Assembly (NCBI GenBank): GCA_023014485.1
Contig: JAJOZX010007498.1
Coordinates: 62,001 to 126,000, forward strand
Source: Bathynomus jamesi
Taxonomy: Eukaryota > Arthropoda > Malacostraca > Isopoda > Cirolanidae
DNA length: 64,000 bases
Direction of reading: 5' to 3'
This document shows, piece after piece, positions 22,446 to 33,497 of this stretch. The notes below the pieces were generated by a model. That model was not told where the DNA came from. It ran no database searches and worked only from the letters and a program-made list of their open reading frames with translations. Numbering within the stretch: position 1 is the first letter of the stretch; each line of letters opens with the position of its first letter. The position numbers and the translations under genes are program-made.

Positions 22446-23140
22446 CTACTGATGGTCACTGTTCTTCTCCTAAAGTTATTAATAGTAATGTTCCTCAGGG
22501 CTTTGTCCTGTCACCAACTCTTCCTCTTCTCAATGAGCTATTGAGTCGCACTTCCTGTCCTATCCATTCCCATGTCGATGATTCCACTCTTCATTTCTCC
22601 ACCGCTTGACAAGCGTCCCTCTCAACAGTCACTCCATGCTTTACGTAAGACGGCTATGATGCATCTCACCTCTAATCTTTCTGCTATCTCTGATTGGGGC
22701 AGAGAAAACTTTGTCTTTCACTGCCTCAAAAACACAGTTACTTCATCTGCCTACTCGTCACAATTTTCCACACGACTATCCCCTTACCTTAAACAGTATA
22801 CAACTGAATCCTTCATCTTCTCTTAACATTCTTGGTGTTTCCTTTTTGCGTAATCTTTCCTGGAAAGATCACATATACTATTTCTAAAAGAACTTGCAAG
22901 AGGTTAGGTGCGCTGTACAGGCTCCGCAGTTTGTTCACCCCGGCTCAATTGCTGTATTTGTGCAGGGGTCTTCTCTGACCTTGTATGGAGTACGTTTCTC
23001 ATGTTTTGGGTGGCTCAACCAACACAACTCTAATTAACCGGATGGAATCAAAAGCTTTTCGTCATCTCTCTCTCTCCGTAGAGGGTATAAAAGTTATGCA
23101 CTCCGCAGGGGGTATAAAGGTTATGCACATTCCTTCTGGG
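22446..23140 (+). pseudogene. LINE reverse transcriptase fragment (LINE A), first part
   Basis: Retroelement polymerase. Translated pieces in shifting frames show the RT block NVPQGFVLSPTLPLL (near 22490), the YADD box mutated to HVDDSTLHFST (near 22575), AISDWGRENFVF (near 22690) and the thumb end MEYVSHVLGGSTNTTLINRM (near 22985). The order and wording match arthropod jockey/CR1-type LINEs with PQGSVLSPTLF...YADDSTLHFS. Several stops and shifts are present. The copy continues at 25020 after an inserted LINE and other sequence. Confidence 0.75.
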
Positions 23141-23399
23141 TGTTGTAAACTTTATACTTGGGGTGTGACAGCCCTCCGGTCCCGAGTCGTGGGATTCTAG
23201 AGAAATTGGCTGCCAGTTCGTTTAGGTTCTCTCTCTTTCGGGAGGGCGGGTGAAGTCTGTTGTACAATCCTGTCCCGTGGGTTACTAGGACCCCATCCCA
23301 TCCCTACTCTGTCCTTTTAGCTTAGGTTAAGGATGCTCTCCTCTGACTGAAAAAAAAAAAAAATTTTAGTATTTAGTCTTTTCCTCTACTTTTACTATT
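23141..23399. other. spacer between LINE A and LINE B
   Basis: A short duplication of GGGTATAAA-GTTATGCAC occurs at 23082-23128. The rest is GC-richer sequence with no recognised motif, ending in an A-run (23349-23363). Confidence 0.4.
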
Positions 23400-24872
23400 A
23401 GGACCCTACTGCTACCTCATGCGTGGGAAGAGAGGCTTTGGAACCAGTTTCTCCCCAGAGTGTTGCGGGAGGTGTGCGACCAGGTGGCTCCCCACCTGGC
23501 TACAGTCTTCAACAAATCGTTGGAGACGGGCCAGGTGCCTGGTGACTGGAGGAAAACCAACGTGACCCCTATCTTTAAGAAAGGGGATCACGAAAGTCCA
23601 GGGAACTATCGTCCCATTAGTCTCACTTCAGTTGTAGGTAAATTATTAGAGGGGATAATAGCGGATAGGATCGTTGACCATTTGGATTCCTACAAGCTGC
23701 TTGGGGACTCCCAACATGGGTTTAGACGGCATAGGTCGTGTCTCACCAACTTGCTCGAGTTTTTCCACGTCATGTTGAGTGAGTATGATAAGAGTAGGGC
23801 AATTGATATACTTTATCTCTACTTTCAGAAAGCCTTTGATAAGGTACCTCACCGCCGGCTAATGGCGAAAGTGCGCGCGCTGGGTATCGGTGGGGAAGTA
23901 GGTAGGTGGATAGAAAATTGGCTGAAGAATAGGCGGCAGAGGATTGTAATTAAAGGGGCTAGTTCGGGTTGGGCCTCGGTCACTAGTGGGGTTCCTCAGG
24001 GTTCTGTTTTGGGGCCACTGTTGTTTATCATTTACATAAATTATATCGACGGTGGCATCGTCAGTCGGATCGCCAAATTCGCTGATGACACCAAGCTTGG
24101 GGCCAATGTTGGGACGCCCGAAGCGATCGAGGAACTGCGTGCGGACCTTGGTAGGATAGGAAAGTGGTCCGAAAAATGGCAAATGCCGTTTAACTTGGGT
24201 AAATGCAAAGTAATGCACATTGGCCACGCCAATCCCAATTCGGACTACTCGATGTTGGGGAGTAATATCGAGGCGACTGGTTTGGAAAAGGACTTGGGTG
24301 TGTTAATTAGCAGCGACCTTAAGTTTACGAAACAGCGCGTTGAGGTGGAAAAGAAAGCCCAGAAGCTGTTGGGTTATATCAGGAGGCAATTTCAGTTTCG
24401 GAACAAGGAGATTGTGCTCTCTCTACAATTCCCTGGTTCGGCCGTACCTGGAGTATACTGTGCAGTTCTGGTCGCCCACCCTCAGGAAAGATATTGAGAG
24501 GCTGGAGCGAGTGCAGGCGAGGGCCACAAAGTTAATCCCTTCCGTTAGGCATATGGGCTACATCGACGCTTACGCGCCCTGGACTTGTTTTCGCTGAAAA
24601 CTCGGAGGTTGCTCGGTCAACTGATCGAGGTTTTCAAGCTCTTACGCTGGTTCAACGATGTCGATTTTAGAAGCATGTTTAGTTTAAATGATAATCCAAC
24701 TCACAACACTGGTTGGAAGTTTGATTTGAAACGGTTTAGGACTAGTGTGTGTGGGAATTACTTTACGTATAAGATCTGTGACACGTGGAACAGTTTACCT
24801 TTAGAAGTTGTGAACAGTTACTCTGTGGATCATTTCAAGAAAAGGTTAGACCAAATCTTGCACACTATTTGA
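23400..24872 (+). pseudogene. CR1-like LINE reverse transcriptase (LINE B), 5'-truncated
   Basis: A long open frame (23460-24497) covers the RT fingers and palm: VPGDWRKTNVTPIFKKGD, NYRPISLTSVVGKLLE, QHGFRRHRSCLTNL, AFDKVPHRRL, SGVPQGSVLGPLLF and the catalytic KFADDTKLG. GLEKDLGVLIS follows. Frameshifts near 24440 and 24580 move on to SLVRPYLEYTVQFWSPTLRK and the C-terminus FKKRLDQILHTI, stopping at 24870. One palm position reads LYFQKAFD where LDFQKAFD is expected, so a catalytic Asp is lost. No endonuclease is present. It lies inside LINE A on the same strand. Confidence 0.85.
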
Positions 24873-25019
24873 GTGTGTAGAAAATTTTCCGTGGCACCTG
24901 TTGTCATTGGTACCTCCTCGGTATGGGCCGCAAGGCCTTTTGAGGTACTTCTTTTCCTTGTAACTCCTTGTAACTCTCTCTCTCTCGTTATTATAATGGA
25001 CACTGCTCTTCTGAACTCT

Positions 25020-25320
25020 CTAACTGCATGCCTCCTCCTTTAAAGAGAGCATGGCGTATCAGACTTTCGACATCTTCTCATTCCTTTTTTTTTTGTCTAA
25101 CCCTCTAACGCAAGAGTTAATCGGTATTTGCAATCTTTCATCTGTTCAATCGGTCAACTCTGGAATAATCTTCCTCAATTCATCTTTCCCCCTGTCTTAT
25201 GACCTTCACTCTTTCAAACGCACCGTGTTGAGGCATCTCGGAAACCTTGGACCTTGATTTTGGCTCTCTTCTTCTTCTATCGGGTGGAGGGGGGAGGGCG
25301 TTTTAGCATGCATTCGCCCT
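25020..25320 (+). pseudogene. LINE A tail, continued after the inserted LINE B
   Basis: Pieces near 25150-25240 read QLWNNLPQFIFPP and YDLHSFKRTVLRHLGNL. These correspond to the LWNSLPxxVFPxSYDLxxFKRxVxRHL end of the LINE whose palm lies at 22446-23140. A poly-pyrimidine run and GGGTGGAGGGG follow. Confidence 0.6.
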
Positions 25321-26041
25321 TGGCCCCTCCTTCCTGCATAAAAAAATGTTTGCATGCGCATCGACCTAAATAAAGGTAATAGCATCGCCTACCTATATCT
25401 ACTCAGGCCACGCTCGTACAAAATTTCATACACTTTTTGAAATCGTGAAAATCCAGAAACGATAAAATTTACAAAACTACCATACCAGTCATCAAAATTT
25501 TGTACTTCGCAATGAAAGCCAATGGGTGAATAGTTGTGAAACTGCACTGTACTGTACAGGAAGTGGCTCATCAGCTTAAAGTCAATTTTAAGGTCTCACT
25601 GGCTCAAAAATTTATGTTCAAAATAGTTTGTATGAAATTCTTTGTTATAATGCGAGTGTGGACTGACTAGATAGGTTTTAATAGTTGTTGTTTAGTTAGC
25701 AGTATTTCGGCGGTATCATGGATGGGACCTGCTGTTTAATTTGGAATAAAAACCACGACTGCCTCACAGAAATGTAGATTTCTGGAAGAAAAGTGTTACA
25801 TATAATGAAAACCAACAGCTTACAGTTACTAATATGATGATCCCCAAGCGACAATTTTTACCTTAACAGTAATGAAAAACGACACTAAATTCATATAATA
25901 AAGAAGTGATCAGATTCTTTCATGTTTTTGTATTGCGAAAAGAAAAATATTCATTTGAAGTTACAAATATATATAAATAATACTAATAATAATTAATAAA
26001 TTATAACCAGTATTTCTCTAAAGTTCTTCAGTAGCGTAGAG
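25321..26041. other. AT-rich non-coding stretch
   Basis: No recognised gene or complete repeat; ordinary AT-rich sequence. Confidence 0.4.
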
Positions 26042-26975
26042 CAGGCGTTCTCAATTTTCAAATGTTCGTGGGCCAAATTCAATTACTGTATCCCATTCGG
26101 CACACGGGACGCGAGTGCTAGCAATCCCAACTCAAAACCTTCAATAATAACTCGAGTACATATGAGGCGCTCCGCGCCAGATGTTCGTAAGCGCCACCCC
26201 GGGCTAAAACTCGTCTTTTGTACCAGCGTGAAATTCAGTTCCCATACTATCCAATGTTGAGATAATTCGAAAGCTATAAATTTCATATAAACATCTTTGT
26301 GCTATCTTCAATGGTTCAAGAGATACAGTATAATATTCATTCCCCAACTTTAACTGCGTTTTCTGGCGTTTTTAATTTTTGGCGCTTACGAACATCTGGC
26401 GCGGAGCGCCTCAATTATACAGTAAAAAATTATTTTAAATGCAATAACTGCGCTTAAAGAAGATGGAACTGAAATACACAATAAATGTACAAATTTAATA
26501 TAGTATTTTTTCTAAATCTGAAAGATACATTATAAATCCATAGAACCTATATACTGTAGAGGATCTGCCAAGCCATCGGCGTACCTAAATTTAATTTACT
26601 TTTGATATAATGATGCTAGAAAATTCTGCCACCTGTAAGACAGCAATTGCAGTACAATAGCTTGTACTGTGGCATGACGTAGTCACTGTGACTATGGCGT
26701 ACTGCAAATTGTTGTAATGCAATATTTTTACTAATATTAAGTTTTATGTAAACCAAATTACACTAGGTTAGGTTTTGGTTAGTTATTTCCCACGTGATCA
26801 ATTTCGGCCAATCAGGCTCTTTGTAACAGATTTTGACTTTATTATAAAACTGGTCTCCGTGAAACTTAATATTTACCAAATTCTCTGATATACGAGTATA
26901 TCAAATGTAGAATAAATTTAGATACACGTGGTGGGCCTGATCTGGCCCGCAGGCCGTCGGTTGAGGATCTTTGGT
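26042..26975. mobile_element. degenerate hAT relic
   Basis: The left edge, CAGGCGTTCTCAATTTT with GTGGGCCA, and the right edge, TGGCCCGCAGGCCGTCGG with TTGAGGATC, form a weak inverted pair. It resembles hAT ends of the type CAGGxGTTCTCAA...GCGGGCCA. No transposase frame and no clear target duplication. Confidence 0.4.
26164..26412. mobile_element. MITE with perfect 33-bp inverted ends
   Basis: The left end starts GAGGCGCTCCGCGCC (26164-26196). The right end is its exact inverse, ending GGCGCGGAGCGCCTC (26380-26412). The 183-bp middle is AT-rich and non-coding. The repeat is itself partly palindromic (GGCGCTCCGCGCC). No unambiguous target duplication was found. Confidence 0.75.
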
Positions 26976-28522
26976 GTGGTAATTCACTGATTTCTTGAAG
27001 TCAGTCTGTCTGTTGCATAAACATCTATAAAACGTGGGTTCGTATATAACTGAAGTCTTTGTTGAAGTATCCTACTATCCTCGTTCATCCATGGATTCAT
27101 TTTAATGATTGATGTTCTCTTTTTTAAGTCTGTGGCGACGGAGACTGCCCCGAGTGTTACGAGCCTGACCAAAACGGCGAGTGCCAACCCATATTTGACT
27201 GTGAACCGTCCAAACTTCCTTTTAAAAACAAGTAAAACGATTTCAAATGCGATAAAATGTAACACCTAAATTAGAAACGGATGTAATTTTATTTCTTGAT
27301 TGAGAAAACACTACAATCTTATATTTGAATTATATACTAAGAACCTAAATTAAAATTACTATATATCAACTTCTGTTTTTATAATTTTATCACTCCATTA
27401 TCAATGAACACTATATATAGACTTCTTTCAGGAGTCTACAGTAAGCAATAAGGCCAAAATCACAAAAAAACAAATTACTTCACAACCAAAGGGCGTATAC
27501 ACGATCCTTTTGTGTACATTGAAACTTTTACTATCCTTCAGTAAACTGGAAAAGAAATCATTATTAATTATGTTTGCGAAGACAACACCTTCAGGCATGA
27601 ATTCCAAGTTTCTGCGGCAGGAGAAATTCGGCAGAGGAAGTCAGTGGAGGACGATTTTTGTTTCTCTCAGTTACTATTTAATATGCGTTCAGCAAGGTGT
27701 TAGTCTCGAAAATTAAGGATCCATTATCTATGCTGTAAATAATAATAATAATAATAATAATACAAAATTATTATTATTATTTTTATTATTTTAAAATTAA
27801 GAAAAATAAAATTGCTTCGTTTTATTCCAAAGTATCGTACATACATATATACAGATATAGAGGGTGTCTCAGTAATCGCGCACCACAGACTTTATCCAAA
27901 TTTACGAGGTTTACGAGTCGAAATGGTTTATAAATGATGTTTAAAATTACAATATACTGTATGTTCGAATACAGTATTCATTCAATTTAATTATTTTAAG
28001 ATTGATTTTTGATTAACTGTACATACTATTAATTTTATTATTTGAACATTATCAAACATATATTGTAATTAAACATCACTTATAAAGCAGCCGATCAGAT
28101 CGAGAGGTGGATATCATGTGTGTGTGTGTGTGGGTGTGTAAATACTCCCACACTTTATTTTTTATCCTTGAAACACTGCTCTATATACCGCTATTACACA
28201 TGCTTTCCATCAGTTTCCAATGCAACGTATAAAATAGATAATATGCTTAAATAGAGAAAAGAGCAATATGATTAGCGATTGTTATACAAAGTACAATGTA
28301 ATAGTAATATTGTTGCAATTGACTATAATTTATACAGAAAAGGAAAGGGACACTTTTTGCACTAGTAAAATAAAAATAAAATCACGATTATCTCAGTTAT
28401 TATGATATACCTAAATATAAGAAATGGGTTAAAGTAGGATAAAATAGAAACGACTTACAGCTCATATATGGTAGTGACGTAACTTAGACGGCCCAACCCA
28501 GACAATACGAGGTATGCCTACC
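26976..28522. other. AT-rich non-coding stretch
   Basis: (AAT)n/(ATT)n near 27740-27785, (GT)n near 28118-28138, and one isolated transposon-like end, GGGTGTCTCAGTAATC, near 27861. Frames at 26984-27265 and 27510-27716 show no motif. Confidence 0.4.
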
Positions 28523-29585
28523 CAGTGATGGGCAGTATCTAGATACATGTATCGCCGATACGTATCGATCGATACTTTTGTATCGGTATCGGTATCGCTT
28601 TAGCTACTTGACAAAAGTATCGATTTATCGGTATCGCTGAGGTCAATTTTCTTAAATGTATCGAAAAAAATCGATACTTCGATACATCGATACATCAATA
28701 AGAATTTTTAAATATTTAAATAGATGTTATACTATGACACTACTGAGTTATATTTATGAATATACATAAATAATAATATTATTAAATATTTATTTAATGA
28801 CAGTACTACTCTACTGGTCACGTCACACAGTACGGCGCAACGTTTAAACACGTTTGTACTTGTGTTATTGAGATTAATTAACCATAATATAGAAACGCTC
28901 ATATAATATAGAAACGCTCATTGGTGTTGCAACACTATTGGCCACATCTGACGGAAGTGCAGATGATTTCTTCTGTTATGAGTCTGCTTCCACTAATGTC
29001 TCTGCAACCCAAGATTCCACTGAGATGGAAGTTTTACAGTATCTGGGTGACGGAAGTCATTCTCTCCAATCTCTGAGGCAGTACCCAGGAATTCTACGGG
29101 TCTTCCTGAAGTATAACGCACCACTACCATCCTCTGCTCCTGTAGAACGGTTGTTTAGTTTGGCTGGTCACATTCACGCTCCAAACAGGAATAGTCTGTC
29201 TGACCAGATGTTTAGCCAGCTGGTATTTTTGAAGGGTAATAGTAATTACTTTTAATTGTTAGTGTAATATTTTCAGTCATTCATGTATCTTACAAAATTA
29301 AAACATACTTTCATTAAATAAAGCAATTGTTTTTATTTACATCTATAAAACCCATTAAAATGTCGTTGATTTTACTTACAGCGCGTACAAATTACTAGTA
29401 TAAACAATAATATCTAATACCTACATATTAAATGAATAATTATAAAAATGTACCGGCGATGCATGTATCGGTATCGCTTAAGACATCTAGAAAGTATCGG
29501 CGTATCGGTATCGCCTAAGACGTTCTTCATGTATCGATGTATCGGTATCGCTTTAGCGATTTTCATGTATCGATGCCCATCACTG
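28523..29585 (+). mobile_element. hAT transposon with GTATCG subterminal arrays
   Basis: Ends CAGTGATGGGC and GCCCATCACTG are exact inverted repeats. The 8-bp duplication TGCCTACC flanks both sides (28515-28522, 29586-29593). Inside each end are many GTATCG/CGATAC hexamers in both orientations (28545-28700 and 29450-29575). Between them is a transposase C-terminal fragment, so the copy is internally deleted. Confidence 0.9.
28938..29255 (+). pseudogene. hAT transposase C-terminal fragment
   Basis: A frame of 105 residues ending in the hAT dimerisation domain: QYPGILRVFLKYNAPLPSSA, then PVERLFSLAGHIHAPNRNSL and a final MFSQLVFLKGN. The N-terminal BED finger and the RNase-H-like catalytic part are missing, so it cannot act alone. 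Confidence 0.85.
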
Positions 29586-29639
29586 TGCCTACCAACACAT
29601 ATATGAATTGGCAAGGAGTGGACACGTGACTTGCAACGT

Positions 29640-29723
29640 ATGGGGACGAGTTACTAGTTACTTTTTTTGAGATAGTAACTTCTAGTAACTATAATTAGTT
29701 AAAAAAAGTCACTCGCAACACTG
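29640..29723. mobile_element. solitary hAT terminus
   Basis: The block with AGTAACT/AGTTACT repeats ends CGCAACACTG at 29723, a hAT-like terminus (CAGTGTTGCGAGTGA inverted). It abuts and truncates the integrase fragment that begins at 29724. The opposite end was not found. Confidence 0.45.
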
Positions 29724-30740
29724 ATTAGTGTAGGCTATAACACACTGACTAAAATTAGCATCCGATTCATCCCTATTTGAACATACTCCTTTCAGTAACC
29801 CTTTTAATATCTTAGTGGTTCGTTCCACTAGGCCACTTGAGCTAGGTTTATAAGGCGTGGTATAGATATGCTTGATGTTATATTTTCCCAGGACTGACTC
29901 AAAGTTGGATCCTGTGAACTGTAGCCCATCATCGGAGAGCAGTTTTTTAGGTACTGACACTAATGTGTTAACTCCACTGTTAAAGGCTCGGACTACTCTA
30001 AGTCTAGTTTTATTTTTCTAGGGGACAGCAACTATCCATTTAATATAGTTATCTACAAATAAATATTTGTTTTGTCTACCCGTGACCGATAGCTCCATTA
30101 GATTCACATATATCATATACACTAATTTAAATGGTACCTGCGTTGTAACCTTCAACACAGAAGGCCTGCTTCTATAAACGTGTGGTTTATTAAGTTGCAC
30201 ATTCTTGCTGTGTCTTCCACTATCTTCATAAGCAAAGGATGACAGCATAAAGAAAGAACGGTCCTCTAATTCAGTGGTTCCCAACCTTTTCACCACAAAG
30301 GACCCCTTTTATTTTTATTTTTTTCCCACGGACCCCATGTTTTTGAAAGATTCCGTCTACCAAACAAACTGTTTTTATTAACTAATAATTAACTCGTTTT
30401 CCCATTTTTCACTATCAAATAAAGGACATATAAGAGAGTATGCAATTAAAATAAAGCGTATTAAAAAAAGTATTAATAATTCCAGCCAAGAGTAAGGAAA
30501 CGAAATTTTAGCCTAAGCGCCCTTATCGTGGGTAAATGTACGATTTCCATTGGAGCCTCTCGAAATATTGAAAGCTCACGGACCCCCAGTACTACCTTCG
30601 CGGACCCCAGGTTGAGAACCACTGCTCTAATTTATCTCGACCTACGTGTCCACAAGTTTTATAAATGCCTTGAACCCATTCAACTAGAACCGTCACAGAT
30701 TTAGTCCCTTGCAACTATTCTACAAGTTGGTGTTTCTTAC
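29724..30740 (-). pseudogene. retroviral-type integrase fragment (Gypsy/Ginger-like), split by a MITE
   Basis: Minus-strand pieces in order: a zinc-binding NCLLCKKHQ (near 30755), WVQGIYKTCGHVGRDKLE (30690-30625), the MITE, then SFFMLSSFAY and a core with IYVNLMEL, where the first catalytic Asp is replaced by Asn. KYLFVDNYIKWIVAVP follows, and a stop near 30018. Then LLSDDGLQFTG (second Asp) and SSGLVERTTKILK (Glu). It ends at a hAT terminus at 29723. This is the layout of Gypsy-type integrases and Ginger transposases; no other domain is left to decide between them. Confidence 0.75.
30272..30624. mobile_element. hAT MITE, family copy 1
   Basis: The left end CAGTGGTTCCCAACC and right end GGTTGAGAACCACTG bound 353 bp. 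An exact duplication, CTCTAATT, lies at 30264-30271 and 30625-30632. It is highly similar to 42058-42429. No coding capacity. Confidence 0.9.
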
Positions 30741-30834
30741 AAAGGAGACAGTTAGATTTATCTATCTCAAGGTCAGGTATACTTCAGATCTACAGAAGCT
30801 AAGGCTAACAAAGACTCTAAGATCCACTCTAAGG

Positions 30835-33497
30835 TTAGCCAGAGAGAAAGAAGAAAGTAAGGAACTTAAATTTGTTATTACGAGTATTGTTATTATCGAA
30901 AGTGAACAGTTTGTCAAAATTTACGTTATCGATGTTATTAACGATTTTGAAAATTTCAATAAGCTCCCCCCTTAATCTCCTAGTTTCGAGTGAATGCAAG
31001 TCTAACTCTTTAATTCTATCTTCATAAGGCTTATTGCGCAATGACGGAATTAGTTTCGTGGCACGACGCTGAACCCTTTCTAACCTATCAATATCCTTAC
31101 ACAAATACGGGCACCAAAACTGAACGGCATGTTCTAAATGAGGCCTGACTAGGGACTTGTAAAGGGGCAATATAATATTCTTCGATTTAAATTCGAAATT
31201 ACGCGCTATGAAGCCTAACATGCTATTAGCTTTAGCGCAAGACTCCAGGCACTGGTTCCTAACTTTTAAATCCTTAGATACGCGTACGCCTAAATCTACT
31301 TCTTCGTCAACGCTCGCTAATTATTGTTACGAGTACATATATGCAAACTTTACATTTGTCTACGTTAAATTGCATCTGCCACTTATCTGAATACTCCAAA
31401 ATCCTATTTACATCGTCTTGGAACCTATTTCTATCGTCCTCGTTAACAACCTTACCGCCTATTTTAGTATCGTCCGCGAATTTTGACACGTGACTAGTCA
31501 AACCTACATCTATGCCGTTAATGTAAATTACGAATAGCAATGGGCCTAACACTGAACCCTGTGGAACACCGCTACCTACATCCAACCGCCCCGATTCACT
31601 ACCATTAACAACGACCCTCTGTCTCCTAGCACGAAGCCATTCCTCTAACCAGTTAGCTACCTCACCGCGTATACCGTGCGCTTTAACCTTCGCAATTAAT
31701 CTTCTATGCGGAACTGTATCGAACGCTTTTTTAAAATCTAAATAAATAACGTCAGCCGGTCTATGCCTATCGTATTCGCGCACTATTGCGTTATAAAATT
31801 CTAACAAATTAGTTAAACAAGATCTATGGCGTCGAAACCCATGCTGACAACTATTAATCAAATCAGACTTTCTAATTGTTCGATGATACGATCCCTAACT
31901 ACGGATTCCAAAAGTTTATCGACAATTGACGTTAAGCTAATGGGCCTATAATTGCTAGCGACTGTGCGGTCGACTTTTTTAAAAATGGGCGTGACGTTAG
32001 CTAATTTGAAGTCTTCAGAAATAATCCCCGTTTCCAGTGACTGATATAAAATATTAGTTAAGGGGCCTACGACAACGTCTTTCAAATTTTTCAGATGTAT
32101 AGGATAAAATGCGTCAGGGCCTGGAGCCTTGCTAACTTTTAACTTATCGATATAATGCGCAATCTCACCCTCGTAAAGTTATTTCATCCAAAATAGTCTC
32201 GCTGCTAAATGGAACGATATCGTCTACATCGGAGACATTATTGACGTCTTCTACAGTAAAAACTGTCGCAAAAAAATTATTAAAAATACCCGTCATGGCC
32301 TGAGCGTCGGAAGCCAAAGCGCCATTAGCGTCCAAGAGAGGGCCTATATTATCTTTTATCGGCTTACGATTATTCACGTAATCGAAAAACGTTTTGGGGT
32401 TATGTTTACTATCCGCAGCTATAAGGATCTCTAAATTACGCTTAGCATTCTTAACTGTTCTTTTAACCTGACGTCGAAGCTCGAAATATCTATTAGCGTT
32501 AGCTACCGTGCCATTGCGCTTATTAAGTCTATACGCTCTGTTACGCTCGTTTATGAACTCGCCTATTTCCCTAGTCCACCACTTAGGCCTACTGTGATTT
32601 CTAGCGCGCTTGGGCTTACGAGGAATAAACTCCCTTTCGATATTCAAGAAACTATCTTTAAACGCCTCCCAATGCAAGTTTGCGTCATTACCCATAAATA
32701 AGTCACCCCAGTCCACTACTCTCATCCTATCCGCAAAACAATCAAAATTAGCCCTACGAAAATCAGGGACTTCAATTACGTTACTATCCTTAGTGTTTTC
32801 TATCAATCACTTAAACCTAAGAATTTGATGATCACTACATCCTAAACTCTCGCCTACTTCTAAACGTTCGACTATGTTTTCGCCGTTCGTCATCACCACG
32901 TCTAAAATATTATCACCGCGCGTTGGTTCGGTAACTATCTGTCGTAAAAAATTATCTTCCATGAACTCAATCAATCTCAAACCCTCAACGTTACCAGTAA
33001 AAGTCTCGTAATTGACGTTAGGGCAGTTAAAGTCTCCGACAACTGTACTGTCCCGATTATTAATTAATAAAGTTACTAAGAAGTGTGTAAAATCTAGTAT
33101 TGGTATCGAGGGCTTGAACCGGAGGTCTATAAACAACAACAAAATTGAAACTAAGACTACGCGCCCTAACTTCAACACATATCGCATTAATTGCTGCCGG
33201 AAAATCTATCTTAACTTCGATAGCCCTAAGGGAATTACGAATGTACAGCAAAACGCCGCCACCAATTCTATGTAACCTATCATTAGTGAAGAGTTTAAAA
33301 CCCGGTATTTCAAGTTCCCCCAACAAGTCCCGAGTCACGGTATTTAACCACGTTTCAGTGATAGTAACTATATCGTAGTTGTCGGAATAAATTATCGCCT
33401 TAAATTCGTTTAATTTATTTCTAATACTACGCGCGTTACAATAAAAGACGTTTAAGTTATTTTTTACCACGGGTCGGCGTTTTAAACTATTTCTCAC
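30835..33497 (-). pseudogene. CR1 LINE ORF2: endonuclease and reverse transcriptase (LINE C)
   Basis: The endonuclease shows NVFYCNARSIRNKLNEF, ITETWLN, VVYRPP, VVGDFNCPNVNYE and SLGCSDHQIL (33490-32815). A linker region follows (32806-32165), then the RT: LANVTPIFKK, NYRPISLTSI, QHGFRRHRSCLTNL, YLDFKKAFDTVPHRRL, SGVPQGSVLGPLLF and KFADDTKIGG (32085-31400). The thumb with SLVRPHLEHAVQFWCPY lies at 31221-31050. Frameshifts or stops occur near 33110, 32810, 32165, 31860 and 31310. The catalytic Asp triad of the RT is retained. Confidence 0.9.
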
